Shown: positions 1 through 7,500 of the stretch, piece after piece
Numbering within the stretch: position 1 is the stretch's first letter
Layout of the letters: the number at the start of each line of letters is the position of its first letter
NCBI GenBank assembly: GCA_964504135.1
Contig: CAZDCW010000036.1
Coordinates: 1-14,258 of the forward strand
Source of the DNA: JACPTG01 sp964504135
Lineage (GTDB): Archaea > Nanobdellota > Nanobdellia > Woesearchaeales > UBA10216
Reading direction: 5' to 3'
DNA length: 14,258 nucleotides
The notes under the pieces: generated by a model
Told to the model about the DNA's origin: nothing
Databases searched by the model: none
What the model saw: the letters and a program-made list of their open reading frames with translations, nothing else
Program-made: the position numbers and the translations under genes

Positions 1-2
1 AT

Positions 3-170
3 CCAAATCACGGATACAAGTTCCTGAGAAAACCTTTGCAGTCCTTCAATCGCGTTCATATTGACAAGCATTTTGTGTTGATATTCAAAATTGACCATGC
101 AGGAAGCATCATTGACGTATATTATTATGACCATCACGATAATGTCTACAACTGGAAGCCTAAAGAATAG
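3..170 (+). CDS. RelE/ParE-family toxin, C-terminal fragment (cut by window edge)
   Basis: An open frame enters from the left edge and ends at TAG 168-170, giving 55 residues that begin PNHGYKFLRKPLQSF and continue RVHIDKHFVLIFKI, then DVYYYDHHDNVY. This resembles the C-terminal half of archaeal RelE-type mRNA interferases: a positively charged strand (RVHIDKHF), a hydrophobic beta strand (VLIFKI) and the closing DHHDxxY motif common in archaeal members. Such toxins act in the cytoplasm, cutting mRNA on the ribosome, and are neutralised by an antitoxin usually encoded next to them. Nothing downstream looks like an antitoxin, so a partner would be expected to the left, outside the window. The start and first part are missing, so an intact gene cannot be confirmed. 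A Txe/YoeB-like relative is also possible. Confidence 0.72.
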   Translation, partial: PNHGYKFLRKPLQSFNRVHIDKHFVLIFKIDHAGSIIDVYYYDHHDNVYNWKPKE

Positions 171-211
171 AGGGTATTCTACGGTTCTGAACGGTAAGCA
201 GGGCAAAAAAG

Positions 212-219
212 TAATATGC
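212..219 (+). promoter_or_regulatory. Possible TATA box for the Met-rich protein gene
   Basis: TAATATGC follows an A-run (205-210) and lies about 35-40 nt before the ATG at 253. That would put transcription start near 238-242 and leave a very short leader carrying the Shine-Dalgarno sequence. The match is weak and rests on position. Confidence 0.3.
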
Positions 220-239
220 GCCCGGACAGCCTTCCTTGT

Positions 240-246
240 GAGGTGA
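240..246 (+). promoter_or_regulatory. Shine-Dalgarno sequence, GAGGTGA
   Basis: A near-perfect anti-16S complement with 6 nt to the ATG at 253. It decides the start of the 87-residue Met-rich protein and rules out the out-of-frame ATG at 216. Confidence 0.75.
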
Positions 247-252
247 GGCCAA

Positions 253-516
253 ATGGACAGGAAAAAGACGTTCGCAATAGTGGCTGTGGCAGCACTGCTG
301 ATAACAGCCGCATTAGGGGCAACTGCGCTTGCCCACCAGAGCAACGGAACCATGCCCTGGCAGGGAATGATGGGCGGGCAAAATGGCAGGATGAGCCAAA
401 TATCCGGAATGCAGGGAGGCATGGCCGGGCACATGGACATGGGGCAGATGCAGGAAATGCACAGGCAGATGCACGGCCAGGAAATGCCGGAACACTGCCA
501 GCAGATGATGGGTTAA
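253..516 (+). CDS. Small secreted Met/His-rich protein, possible copper binder
   Basis: This 87-residue protein has a clear signal peptide: basic MDRKK, a hydrophobic core at residues 6-22, and an Ala-Leu-Ala cleavage site at 25-27. The predicted mature chain is about 60 residues with 14 Met, 5 His, one Cys and many Gln and Gly. It has no regular domain. The Met and His are spaced as MxxM, HMDM and HxxM-like clusters between residues 34 and 86. Met-rich extracytoplasmic segments of this kind bind Cu(I) or Ag(I) in bacterial and archaeal copper-handling proteins, so a role as a copper buffer or chaperone outside the membrane is inferred. If cleavage is as predicted, the mature N-terminus is His, a residue used for copper binding in CopC and related proteins. 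I do not recognise a named family. It has its own SD site, and its stop lies 5 bp from the stop of the convergent neighbour. Confidence 0.75.
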   Translation: MDRKKTFAIVAVAALLITAALGATALAHQSNGTMPWQGMMGGQNGRMSQISGMQGGMAGHMDMGQMQEMHRQMHGQEMPEHCQQMMG

Positions 517-521
517 CAGGC

Positions 522-899
522 CTACAGCAGGCACTGGCAGGGCCTGTAGCCCTTCCTGAAAGCCTGAGACTTTGACCTGAACACAACCTTATTTGATTTA
601 AGCACATTCTTGGCAAAAGGGCATGAAGGCTCATGCACTTTCATAGTGCTTGCAGCGCCGAGAAAAAAAGCAGGCCGCCTGGCCGAAATCCTTGGCGCAA
701 GAATAATTGAAGACTTTGATTTTCCAGAGTTCTCATAAGAGGCAAGGCGCGCTGCCATTGACTTCTGCGCCTCAGCCACCTGGTTAAGAGCGCCTGTAAG
801 CTCGGAAACCCTTAGCCGCAAAGACTCAATATCCTTCCTCGCCAAAGTAAAAGAAAGGCTAACATTCTTCACAACCTTGTCCAGTCCTATTTCAACCAC
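522..899 (-). CDS. Coiled-coil protein with C-terminal Ada-like zinc-binding domain
   Basis: This 125-residue cytoplasmic protein starts with GTG (897-899). Residues 1-55 are charged and heptad-like (LARKDIESLRLRVSELTGAL), predicting a helix or coiled coil. After a basic linker (59-80), residues 86-123 read KVHEPSCPFAK, then KVVFRSKSQAFRKGYRPCQC. This matches the small zinc fold related to the Ada DNA-repair metal-binding domain: H89 and C93 before the core, and C121 and C123 after GYRP. The four would make one zinc site. Stand-alone or coiled-coil-linked versions are, to my knowledge, frequent in DPANN archaea; their function is unknown, and DNA binding or protein-protein contact is a guess. 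No SD is visible and a TATA box sits about 33 nt upstream, so a leaderless or very short leader is likely. Alternative upstream starts in the frame are not better supported. Confidence 0.75.
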   Translation of the reverse strand: MVEIGLDKVVKNVSLSFTLARKDIESLRLRVSELTGALNQVAEAQKSMAARLASYENSGKSKSSIILAPRISARRPAFFLGAASTMKVHEPSCPFAKNVLKSNKVVFRSKSQAFRKGYRPCQCLL

Positions 900-928
900 C
901 CCACACGCGACCCGGGAAGGAAGCGGCC

Positions 929-937
929 TTTAAATAC
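929..937 (-). promoter_or_regulatory. TATA box for the Ada-like zinc protein gene
   Basis: On the minus strand the sequence reads GTATTTAAAGG, centred about 33 nt before the GTG start at 899. It is one of two back-to-back TATA boxes in the 100-bp divergent spacer 900-999. Confidence 0.55.
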
Positions 938-966
938 TTTTTCCAGTTCACCACTATAAAGGAATG

Positions 967-976
967 TTTATATAAA
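967..976 (+). promoter_or_regulatory. TATA box giving a leaderless transcript
   Basis: GTTTATATAA is centred about 28 nt before the ATG at 1000, the spacing expected if transcription starts at or within a few bases of the start codon. No usable Shine-Dalgarno sequence lies between (an AGGA at 995-998 is too close), which supports leaderless initiation. Confidence 0.65.
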
Positions 977-999
977 AGGGCTGATTTCCAATCCAGGAA

Positions 1000-1497
1000 A
1001 TGCTGCCGCCTGACATAGGACAAGCTGTAATGCTGAGTTATGATAAAGGAGTTCCAAAAGTAACCGGCTTGAATCAGGGATACTCAATTTATGCCGCAAT
1101 GCATCCTGAAAGCAGAGCCCACTTTCTGGTGGCTGCCACACCGGATGGCGTGCTGTGGCCATTCGTTTTCGCAGGCAGGGAAGGCGAACCGATGCACCGC
1201 GCTCCAATAAGAACCGTATCAGGCGAAACCGAACAGAAAACCGAGGGGCTGCTGCATGTTTTGGACACCTCCTATCTAAGCATAACCTTTGCTGATGGCA
1301 AATACAATTGCCAGTTGCGAATACCCGGCCCAGGATACAAATCGCAGCCATGGATCCAGCTCCGCGGAGAAGGGGTAGACAAGACGATTAACCTTGAAAC
1401 TGTCCTTGACACGCGGCCCCAGCCAGAAAAAACAAGGACAAGAGTGCCACCCCCGGAATCGCCCAAGCGAGGAAGGCCAAGGAAGAATAAACAATAA
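1000..1497 (+). CDS. Uncharacterised 165-residue protein with AT-hook-like tail
   Basis: I do not recognise this family. There is no signal peptide or membrane segment, so it is probably cytoplasmic. Residues 1-125 have a mixed, strand-rich pattern (for example AHFLVAATPDGVLWPFVFAG) suggesting a compact beta domain. Residues 135-165 form a Pro- and Lys/Arg-rich tail ending SPKRGRPRKNKQ. The RGRPRK core is the minor-groove AT-hook motif, so nucleic-acid binding is plausible but unproven; low-complexity basic tails also arise for other reasons. The start at 1000 is chosen because a TATA box lies 28 nt upstream; an in-frame ATG at 1030 is the alternative. The stop at 1495-1497 directly abuts the stop of the convergent phosphoesterase gene with no base between. 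Confidence 0.7.
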   Translation: MLPPDIGQAVMLSYDKGVPKVTGLNQGYSIYAAMHPESRAHFLVAATPDGVLWPFVFAGREGEPMHRAPIRTVSGETEQKTEGLLHVLDTSYLSITFADGKYNCQLRIPGPGYKSQPWIQLRGEGVDKTINLETVLDTRPQPEKTRTRVPPPESPKRGRPRKNKQ

Positions 1498-2067
1498 CTA
1501 AACCTCCAATATAATGCCCATAGGCCCAGGATTCAGGAGCACTGTACCTCCTATTTTATCCCTTTCCCCAAAGTGCTCATGAAAGTGGCCTGAAATGGCC
1601 AGGATTGGCCTAAGCCTTCGAATGGCATCTGTTATGCTCCTGCTGCCCCTGTACTCCCAGAGGAGGTCCAGCCTGGTCCCATAAGGAGGGGCATGCGTGA
1701 CAATTACCAAGTTCTGCTTTCCCTCCAACCTTCCCATGAACCTTTCAAGACCAGCATCCCGCAAGGCAAACCCTCCCCCGCCATACCCTGCGAACCAGTA
1801 TCCGCCCTGCATACAGGCTTTCCTATGGATGAATTCAAGGTTAGCCAGGCCTTCACAGGCTTTTCTAACATCTTTTTCCTCCTCATGGTTCCCGTGTATG
1901 AGCAACACCTTTTTCCCAAGCCTGTTCATGGATGCAAGAACAGCTTTTGTTTTTTTCCCAAAAAAGGTAAAGTCGCCTGCGCACACTATCACGTCTGCAT
2001 CCCGCGCCTTCCTCATGATATGGCCCAAGGCGGCACCGTGGGTGTCTGTGAATGCCAGGATTTTCAT
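1498..2067 (-). CDS. Calcineurin-like metallophosphoesterase
   Basis: This 189-residue cytoplasmic protein carries the complete set of metallophosphoesterase motifs for a two-metal (Mn/Fe-type) site: D8-T-H10, G31-D32, G59-N-H-E62, T124-H125 and G160-H-F-H163. The length and order fit the compact YfcE/MJ0936-like archaeal phosphodiesterases, which hydrolyse phosphodiesters or phosphomonoesters; the natural substrate cannot be told from sequence. A Gly-rich loop (GYGGGG, 94-99) before the fourth motif is a minor peculiarity of this copy. The start ATG overlaps the stop of the VWA gene as ATGA (2064-2067) and no SD is visible, so translation is probably coupled and the gene is the last of a three-gene operon. 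A functional link with the ATPase/VWA pair is inferred from this arrangement only. Confidence 0.9.
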   Translation of the reverse strand: MKILAFTDTHGAALGHIMRKARDADVIVCAGDFTFFGKKTKAVLASMNRLGKKVLLIHGNHEEEKDVRKACEGLANLEFIHRKACMQGGYWFAGYGGGGFALRDAGLERFMGRLEGKQNLVIVTHAPPYGTRLDLLWEYRGSRSITDAIRRLRPILAISGHFHEHFGERDKIGGTVLLNPGPMGIILEV

Positions 2068-3260
2068 GCTTCGCGGTAGTCCAAAAGCACCAGCTTGTCG
2101 ATTTCCTTCAGGTCCCTTACTATAAATAGCCTTCCCCTGCCTATCTCCACAACCCTTTCAGCCAGGGCGAGGCCCCTCTTGTCCAGCTCTATCCCTATGA
2201 GTGAGATTGTAACTCCCAATGCGCTGGCCATTGAGGCTGCCTCTAAAGTATCCTTTTCAGGGCTTTCACCCTTTGTAGGCAGGCCGTCAGTAATCAGAAG
2301 AAGATGCTTCGTCCCCTTAATGCCCTCGAATTGCATGGATGCCTCGTGTATGGTGCCGGCAAGGTCTGTCTGCGCCGCAGCCCTCGCCCTGGTTATTTCC
2401 CTTAAAAGGATTGGAAAATCCTGCGTTGGCCTAATCGCTGACTTAATCCCTGTCCCAAAGACTATCAGCCCAACGTCATCCTTTTCATCTATTGCCTTAT
2501 ACGCAAGGGCTATGCCTGCCTTCTTGCACTTCTCCAGCTTCTCGCCCTTCATGCTTCCAGACGCATCTATAGCGTAAATCACGCTCTTCCTGCCCCTGCC
2601 TTTCCTTTTAAAGCTCATAAGGTCCCTAACGCTGATTTCCCCATGCCTCCGCATTATGGCCCTCTTAATCGTCTTCCTAATGGCTATGTCACTATACTTT
2701 TCCTTCCTGAAGTCCCCCTCCTCATCCCTAATACCATACGGCTGCTCCTTCCTTTGCTTCCTTTCGCCTGTTATGCCCTCTGGCAGGAGATTGTCCAACT
2801 CCTCTGTGTAAAGTATGAGGCCGGCAAGGTCTGCCGCCCTCTCCGTAAGGTTGCCTTCCCTGTCAATAAGCCTGTCCTCCCTAAGCGTATCCACCCTTTC
2901 CTCAATACGCCGGAGCAGCTCCCGCTGGAATTCAGGCAGCCTGATGTTCTTCTTAATTGCGCCTGGCTCATATCCGGTTATCCTCCTGATAATCGACTCA
3001 CCAAAGACCTGCTGCGCCACAGAGTAATTCTTTACCAGCTGCTCAAAAAGCTTTGATGCTGTGAAGCTTTGGATGCCCTGGTTGATTGCATCAGCCAACA
3101 GCTTTCCCTCCTCCACTGTCTTTTTGTCGTCTTCCAGCACAGCCCTCATCAGGCCTTTGTCTGCTGTTGGCGCAAGCTTGCCTGAATATTCGCCAATCTG
3201 CTCCCAGCCTTTTATTGGGACATCCCTGCTACCGGTAATCACCTTTCTGGAGAAAGTCAT
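2064..3260 (-). CDS. VWA-domain (MIDAS) protein, MoxR/chelatase-type partner
   Basis: This protein of about 398 residues has a charged, helical N-terminal region (1-220) with many Arg/Glu pairs, then a von Willebrand A domain (about 224-390). The metal-ion-dependent adhesion site is complete: DASGS near 232-236, the Thr of QTDLAGT near 298, and the Asp of ITDGLPT near 325. Such proteins are paired with MoxR or magnesium-chelatase-like AAA+ ATPases, where the VWA subunit holds a substrate or metal while the ATPase remodels it. No membrane segment is seen, so it acts in the cytoplasm. The start is uncertain: ATG 3260 (overlap 32 nt) has a weak GGGAAGAG upstream; ATG 3281 (405 residues, overlap 53 nt) has none; GTG 3242 is also possible. 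It overlaps the ATPase gene upstream and the phosphoesterase gene downstream. Confidence 0.88.
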   Translation of the reverse strand: MTFSRKVITGSRDVPIKGWEQIGEYSGKLAPTADKGLMRAVLEDDKKTVEEGKLLADAINQGIQSFTASKLFEQLVKNYSVAQQVFGESIIRRITGYEPGAIKKNIRLPEFQRELLRRIEERVDTLREDRLIDREGNLTERAADLAGLILYTEELDNLLPEGITGERKQRKEQPYGIRDEEGDFRKEKYSDIAIRKTIKRAIMRRHGEISVRDLMSFKRKGRGRKSVIYAIDASGSMKGEKLEKCKKAGIALAYKAIDEKDDVGLIVFGTGIKSAIRPTQDFPILLREITRARAAAQTDLAGTIHEASMQFEGIKGTKHLLLITDGLPTKGESPEKDTLEAASMASALGVTISLIGIELDKRGLALAERVVEIGRGRLFIVRDLKEIDKLVLLDYREA

Positions 3261-4224
3261 CCAACTCTTCCCTGAGCACATCCTGAGGGCTGGTCGTGTA
3301 TTTTGCAGAGGGCTTCACCTCTATCCTATGAGCAAGCACAGATATTGCCGCATCCACTATATCATCCACGCTTACCGTCCTGTCGCCACGCATCAGCGCG
3401 TTTGCCTGCGCCCTTTCGTACAGGCCTATAGTCGCCCTCACGCTTGGAAGCCTGGAGAGCTTTTTATTGTTCCTGAGCGCCCTGACAAATGCGACCATCC
3501 TCGAGAACAATTGCGCGGGAAATTCTGCCGCCTTTTTGCCTTTTTTCAGAGCAATCTGCTCCTCTGTCCCCTGCGCCTCAGGATAGCCCATGTAAACCAG
3601 GTCAAACCTGTCTGAGAACACCTCTGACAGCTTCTCAGTGCTGGTGTCCTGCGGGTTCATGGTCCCAAGGAAAATGAAGTCTGCCTCCAAGTCCACTGAA
3701 TAGCTGCCAATGGTCGCCTTCTTTTCCTCAAGAGCCTGCAGCAGCGCATTCTGAACCTTTTCAGGACACCTGTTCAGCTCATCAAAGAACAGGACCCCGT
3801 TGTTCGCCCTGAAAATCTTTCCAGGAGTGAACGCCTCTATTGACGCCGGGCCGAACTTAATGGCCTTCACAGGATCTATGTCACCCAGAAGGTCTTCAGA
3901 CGTAAGGTCCGGGCTGCCCTGAACCCTTACAAAGCGCTGCTCCCCTGAAATAGCCTTAGTCTTTACTGTCTTTCCAGCCAAACATTCAGGGCAAACAGGC
4001 CTGGCTGGAAGGCAGTTAAACCCGCAGTCGTTCACCTGCACCTTTGGCAGCAGCCCTGCCACGTTCCTGGCCAGGGTGGTCTTACCAATCCCAGGCGGCC
4101 CGACTATAATCACATTCCTTCCCATTAACAGGGCTGACTTAAGCTGCCTTTTTGCCTCCTCCTGGCCAAGTATATCAGGAAACGAGCTCTCCAGCAGCCT
4201 TTCATGAAATTCCCTTCCAATCAT
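3229..4224 (-). CDS. MoxR / Mg-chelatase-like AAA+ ATPase with Cys4 insertion
   Basis: This 331-residue ATPase has Walker A GPPGIGKT (43-50), Walker B VLFFDE (144-149), sensor 1 in GTMNPQD (187-193), an arginine finger in SDRFD (204-208) and a sensor-2 Arg in SVRAT (near 263). The order and length fit the MoxR/ChlI clade, whose hexamers work with VWA proteins to assemble or remodel complexes or insert metals. Between the P-loop and Walker B lies C67-x3-C71-x6-C78-x2-C81, a likely zinc knuckle also found, as far as I know, in archaeal chelatase-like ATPases. The next gene is its VWA partner, overlapping the 3' end. A TATA box 28 nt before the ATG and no SD suggest a leaderless mRNA for the whole operon. 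The substrate is unknown; tetrapyrrole or cobalamin synthesis is not indicated by neighbours. Confidence 0.92.
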   Translation of the reverse strand: MIGREFHERLLESSFPDILGQEEAKRQLKSALLMGRNVIIVGPPGIGKTTLARNVAGLLPKVQVNDCGFNCLPARPVCPECLAGKTVKTKAISGEQRFVRVQGSPDLTSEDLLGDIDPVKAIKFGPASIEAFTPGKIFRANNGVLFFDELNRCPEKVQNALLQALEEKKATIGSYSVDLEADFIFLGTMNPQDTSTEKLSEVFSDRFDLVYMGYPEAQGTEEQIALKKGKKAAEFPAQLFSRMVAFVRALRNNKKLSRLPSVRATIGLYERAQANALMRGDRTVSVDDIVDAAISVLAHRIEVKPSAKYTTSPQDVLREELDDFLQKGDYR

Positions 4225-4247
4225 CGCTTAAAGAGAAACCCGGGTGA

Positions 4248-4255
4248 TTTATAAA
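4248..4255 (-). promoter_or_regulatory. TATA box of the MoxR-VWA-phosphoesterase operon
   Basis: On the minus strand the sequence is CTTTATAAATC, centred 28 nt before the ATG at 4224. This predicts transcription starting at or next to the start codon, and no SD is present. Confidence 0.65.
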
Positions 4256-4438
4256 GCTTGTTTTGGGTTAACAGGCGACAAGAGCCAGTGCAAATACTAA
4301 TCCTCACTGAAATAACAATTAGCAGCAGGCTGTGGCTACTCCAGGTTCATCAGCCCCTTTCGGGAGACTGGTCACGTGTACGGTCCGGCTTCGTTCACGC
4401 ATCGGCAATGTCCCCTGTGCTTTCTCCGTATTGCATCC

Positions 4439-4456
4439 GTACAGGTCACCTTGTAC
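4439..4456 (+). repeat. Palindrome / hairpin GUACAGG-UCAC-CUUGUAC
   Basis: Seven base pairs (one G-U) close a four-base loop. The hairpin lies at the outer end of the left copy of the inverted similarity, 48 bp beyond the stop of the 1659-residue surface protein gene. It may be a structural RNA element, an element end or chance. Confidence 0.45.
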
Positions 4457-4472
4457 AGTGCACGATGAGCCA
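4439..4472 (+). repeat. Left copy of an imperfect inverted repeat flanking the surface-protein block
   Basis: This segment aligns with the minus strand of 14225-14257 at about 29 of 35 positions, allowing two single-base gaps. The shared cores are CACCTTGT and ACAGT-CACGA. The two copies point inward on either side of the two giant genes. Confidence 0.4.
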
Positions 4473-4477
4473 TTAAT

Positions 4478-4502
4478 GAAAAAGCATTTCAGATAAAAAA
4501 GC
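4478..4502 (-). terminator. T-rich archaeal-type terminator after the 1659-residue gene
   Basis: Immediately downstream of the TGA at 4505-4507 the minus strand carries two T-runs, GGCTTTTTTATC and GCTTTTTCATT. Archaeal RNA polymerase stops at oligo-T without needing a hairpin, so this is a plausible end of the surface-protein transcript. Confidence 0.45.
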
Positions 4503-4504
4503 CT

Positions 4505-7500
4505 TCAGTTGCCTTCCTTCTTTCTCTTGGAGACAAAGTAAACTATGACTCCGAGGACTGCAATCACGACAATGGAGATAGCCATAAGGTTCAAAAGCGG
4601 GATTCCTGCGACATTCTGCAGGTTTGGAAGCAGGGAAGGCTGGGCAGATTGGTTTACTCCAGACTCACCTGAAGGCTCTTCAGACGCAGACTCATTGGTC
4701 TCCACAACAGCTCCTGTCGGGCCTGAAGGAGTCTCGTTCCCGGCAGCAGCAGGACTGGACTTGGCAGCCACCGCGAAAACGCTAAAGCCAGGCGTTGAAG
4801 CCTCATAGTTGACATTAATCGTATCCTCACTGAGTATCTTGGTTGAAAGCTCATTCCACTTGCCCCCGCTGTGCCTGTAAAGGCCAATGTTATCCTTCAC
4901 AAGGCTGTTTGAGGCCAGCCACTTCTTCTCCACGCTGAACTGCATCGTGACAGTCTTAACGGCAGATATCGGGAGGTTTGATGCATCAAACTGAAGGTAC
5001 TGGTAAACAGTGCCGGGCGCAACGCCTGTGGCTGAAGGAGCGCCGGTGAGCTTGGTCACGTCAACAGTAACCGAAGCGGCGACAGCGCCTGTCTCAATGA
5101 TAACCTTCCTCACGGCAAAGTCAGACTTGACAATATTCATGACATTCGCGCCAACAGGCAACTCAGCCCACACCTTGCTGACCTTTGTGGCAGCCGCATC
5201 CTGATTACCTGCTCCGGCACCGCCGCCACTGCTGCTGCCGCCACTGCTGCTGCTGCTGGAGCTGGCACTGGCGCTTGTGGTGAAGTTATGCGGGCCTGTA
5301 GTGTTGCAGTTGCCCGCCACGTCACATGAAGTGGCATTGTAATAGTATGTGGTGGAGGCTGAAAGGCCGCTGCTGATAATCACCCGATGGCCCTCGCTGA
5401 ATCCGGCGCTTTCGGTTGTGTTTGTAGTGAAAGCCGTCGACGATGAACCAAAGCTTATAGTGCCATTGGCCCGCTCATTCGTTGTCCAGCTCAGCGTGAT
5501 TGAGCTTGCTGACGGGCTTGAAGACGAAGGAGTCTGGTTGAACAAGGGCTTTTCTGCATCATGAACCCTTAATGTCCTTACCGAGGAATTGCCCACCTCA
5601 TTGCTCTCGCTGTTCAGGCAGCTTATATTATAGGTGTAAGTGCCGTTCTGCAGGGTTGAGTTCACAACAAAAGTGGCCAGCGTGTTGTTCACAACAGTGC
5701 CATTAACAAGGGAAGTGCCGTTAATCCTGAGCGTGCAGGACTGGTTGGAGTCGTTCAGCGACAGCAGCATGAACCTGATAGCAGGGCTTTGCGTATTTGA
5801 AAGGTTCAATTCCTCATTAGTGATGTTGATGGTGTCAAACCAGACGTCATCCTTCCAGGAAGAAACCCACCCGCTGTTATTGGTGACTGTGAAGTTAAAG
5901 GTCGCAAAGTCAGCAACAGGGGCAGACATGTTAACCTCAACCCTGAACTGGTGGACTGTCGCGTTCAACGCTGCGGAATTGACAATTGTAAAGGTGTAAT
6001 TGGATATGTTAGACTCGTTATTCATCGCCACAGGAACCCACTGGCTGAGATTGCTCAGGTTCAGGTAGCTGATGTTGTAAGTTGAGCTACGGGAGGTATC
6101 ATTAACCTTCACAGTAACATTAAGGACCTGTGAATAATTAGCCTGATAATTGGTCACATTCCAGTAAACCGTGCAGCCCGGGTAGCACTGGTAAACTGTC
6201 CGATCAGACTTCAGCTCCACCCCTGTATTGTTAACGCCATATGCAGAGAAGCCTCCAAGGCCATAAGTGGGAATCCTTATCGTGGTGTAATTCGAGCCCT
6301 GCTTAATAATCGTGATATTAGAGCTGACATCCAGGCAGCCAGAGCCGTTGAGGTCGCACTTGATAATCCTGTTGCCCACCTGTGAGATGTTTATCACAAC
6401 TGAGTCTATGCCGAGCACCTGCGCCATCTCCTGCCACTTCGTGCCATTCATGCCAACAAGCATCCTCGCCTTCTTATTGGACTCGTTAACCTGCGAAACC
6501 TGAATCATATCAGTCATGTTGATAGAGGTTGCCTTGGCGATGTCAACACCCTCAAACTCCATATTCCATCCTGATGTCGAGCCATTAAAAGAGGCATTGG
6601 GATTATCAAACCTCATGGTGGTATTAGAGATGTAGCTTATGTTCCTGATGGAGAAATGGACGTACTCAGAGCCGTTGAAATAGGTGAGGTTAAGCCCTGA
6701 CATGGTGGGGCTGCCCCTCGGGTCAAAAAGGATTCCGAAGTTGAAATTGGTTGAGCCTGTGGTCTTGGTAGTGAAGTTCAGGCAGGCACTGATTGCGCAG
6801 TTGCCTGACAGGTCGCAGTTCTTTGTCCTATAGTAATATGTCGTGTTTGCCCTAAGAGGAGTCGTGCCTGGCGCGGTAATCGTGGTATTGTCGAAAGTCA
6901 GGGAATGCCAGGGCCTGTACCGGTCAGTCTCAAAGTTGGTACCCTGAGCCGCATCCGTAAGGTTAGCTATAGCCACTGTGCACGCGCTTGAAGCATTGTA
7001 AAACTCCAGCGAAAGGTTAGACAGCTCGCTGGTGCTCTGCCTCAGCATGGCAAACCGGTCAAACTCATCAATTATATTACTCATAACCCTCGGAGCTGTC
7101 TTATCGTTGGCCAGCAGAGTGGACCTGTTAGGAGCACACCAAGGAGCCTGCGCACAGTCAGCATCAGCGCAGTTAGCATTCCCATCCTGATCCTCATCAG
7201 GAGAGCCAGGGGCACAGTCCTCAAAGGGGGTGAACTTGCCGCCGCCAAGCTTGGCAAAGGCAGTGCCGCAGGCCATCGGATTGGAGTCGCAGTTGGGCGG
7301 GATAAACTCCACAGAGCCCGGTGTATAGGTAGCATTAAACAGGGTGTCATTGGACATGTTTGGAATGGCTGTAAGGCCATCAACAGTGGCCAAATGATAA
7401 ACAATAGAGTCCTTGGGGTTGCCGATGTCAGACAGCGGAACCACCAGTATGGCAGCGCCGAAAGTACAGATGGGCGTCTGGCTCGGGTTAAACGGATTTG

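Larger units (their letters stand above)
4258..4477. other. Gene-free spacer with structured-looking sequence
   Basis: No convincing protein gene is present; a 72-codon frame here has the composition of a chance frame. The segment 4330-4472 is richer in G+C than an ordinary archaeal spacer and holds several potential hairpins: a CCC-GAAA-GGG stem-loop on the minus strand near 4355-4365, CCAG/CTGG near 4341-4371, and a 7-bp stem with a four-base loop at 4439-4456. It could be a non-coding RNA, a remnant element end or a 3' leader structure. It lacks recognisable tRNA, RNase P or SRP RNA landmarks. Confidence 0.35.

Noticed and set aside
517..555. Imperfect inverted repeat between convergent genes as a bidirectional terminator
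   Set aside because: The stem has several bulges and lies mostly within the coding end of the zinc protein gene, and no T-run follows.
216..575. 119-codon open frame on the plus strand overlapping the Met-rich gene
   Set aside because: Shadow frame; the strong SD and signal peptide belong to the frame starting at 253.
1693..2125. Plus-strand frames antisense to the metallophosphoesterase gene
   Set aside because: The opposite strand carries all phosphoesterase motifs; these frames have no recognisable features.
4330..4472. Group II intron domain V or a tRNA in the spacer
   Set aside because: A GAAA-capped stem and a CCGTAC string look suggestive, but the required paired arms and 3'-strand bulge of domain V are absent, and no T-arm with acceptor stem can be formed.
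4258..4476. 72-codon open frame on the plus strand
   Set aside because: No SD, no promoter, no conserved motif, and composition like translated non-coding sequence; it also covers the hairpin-rich spacer.
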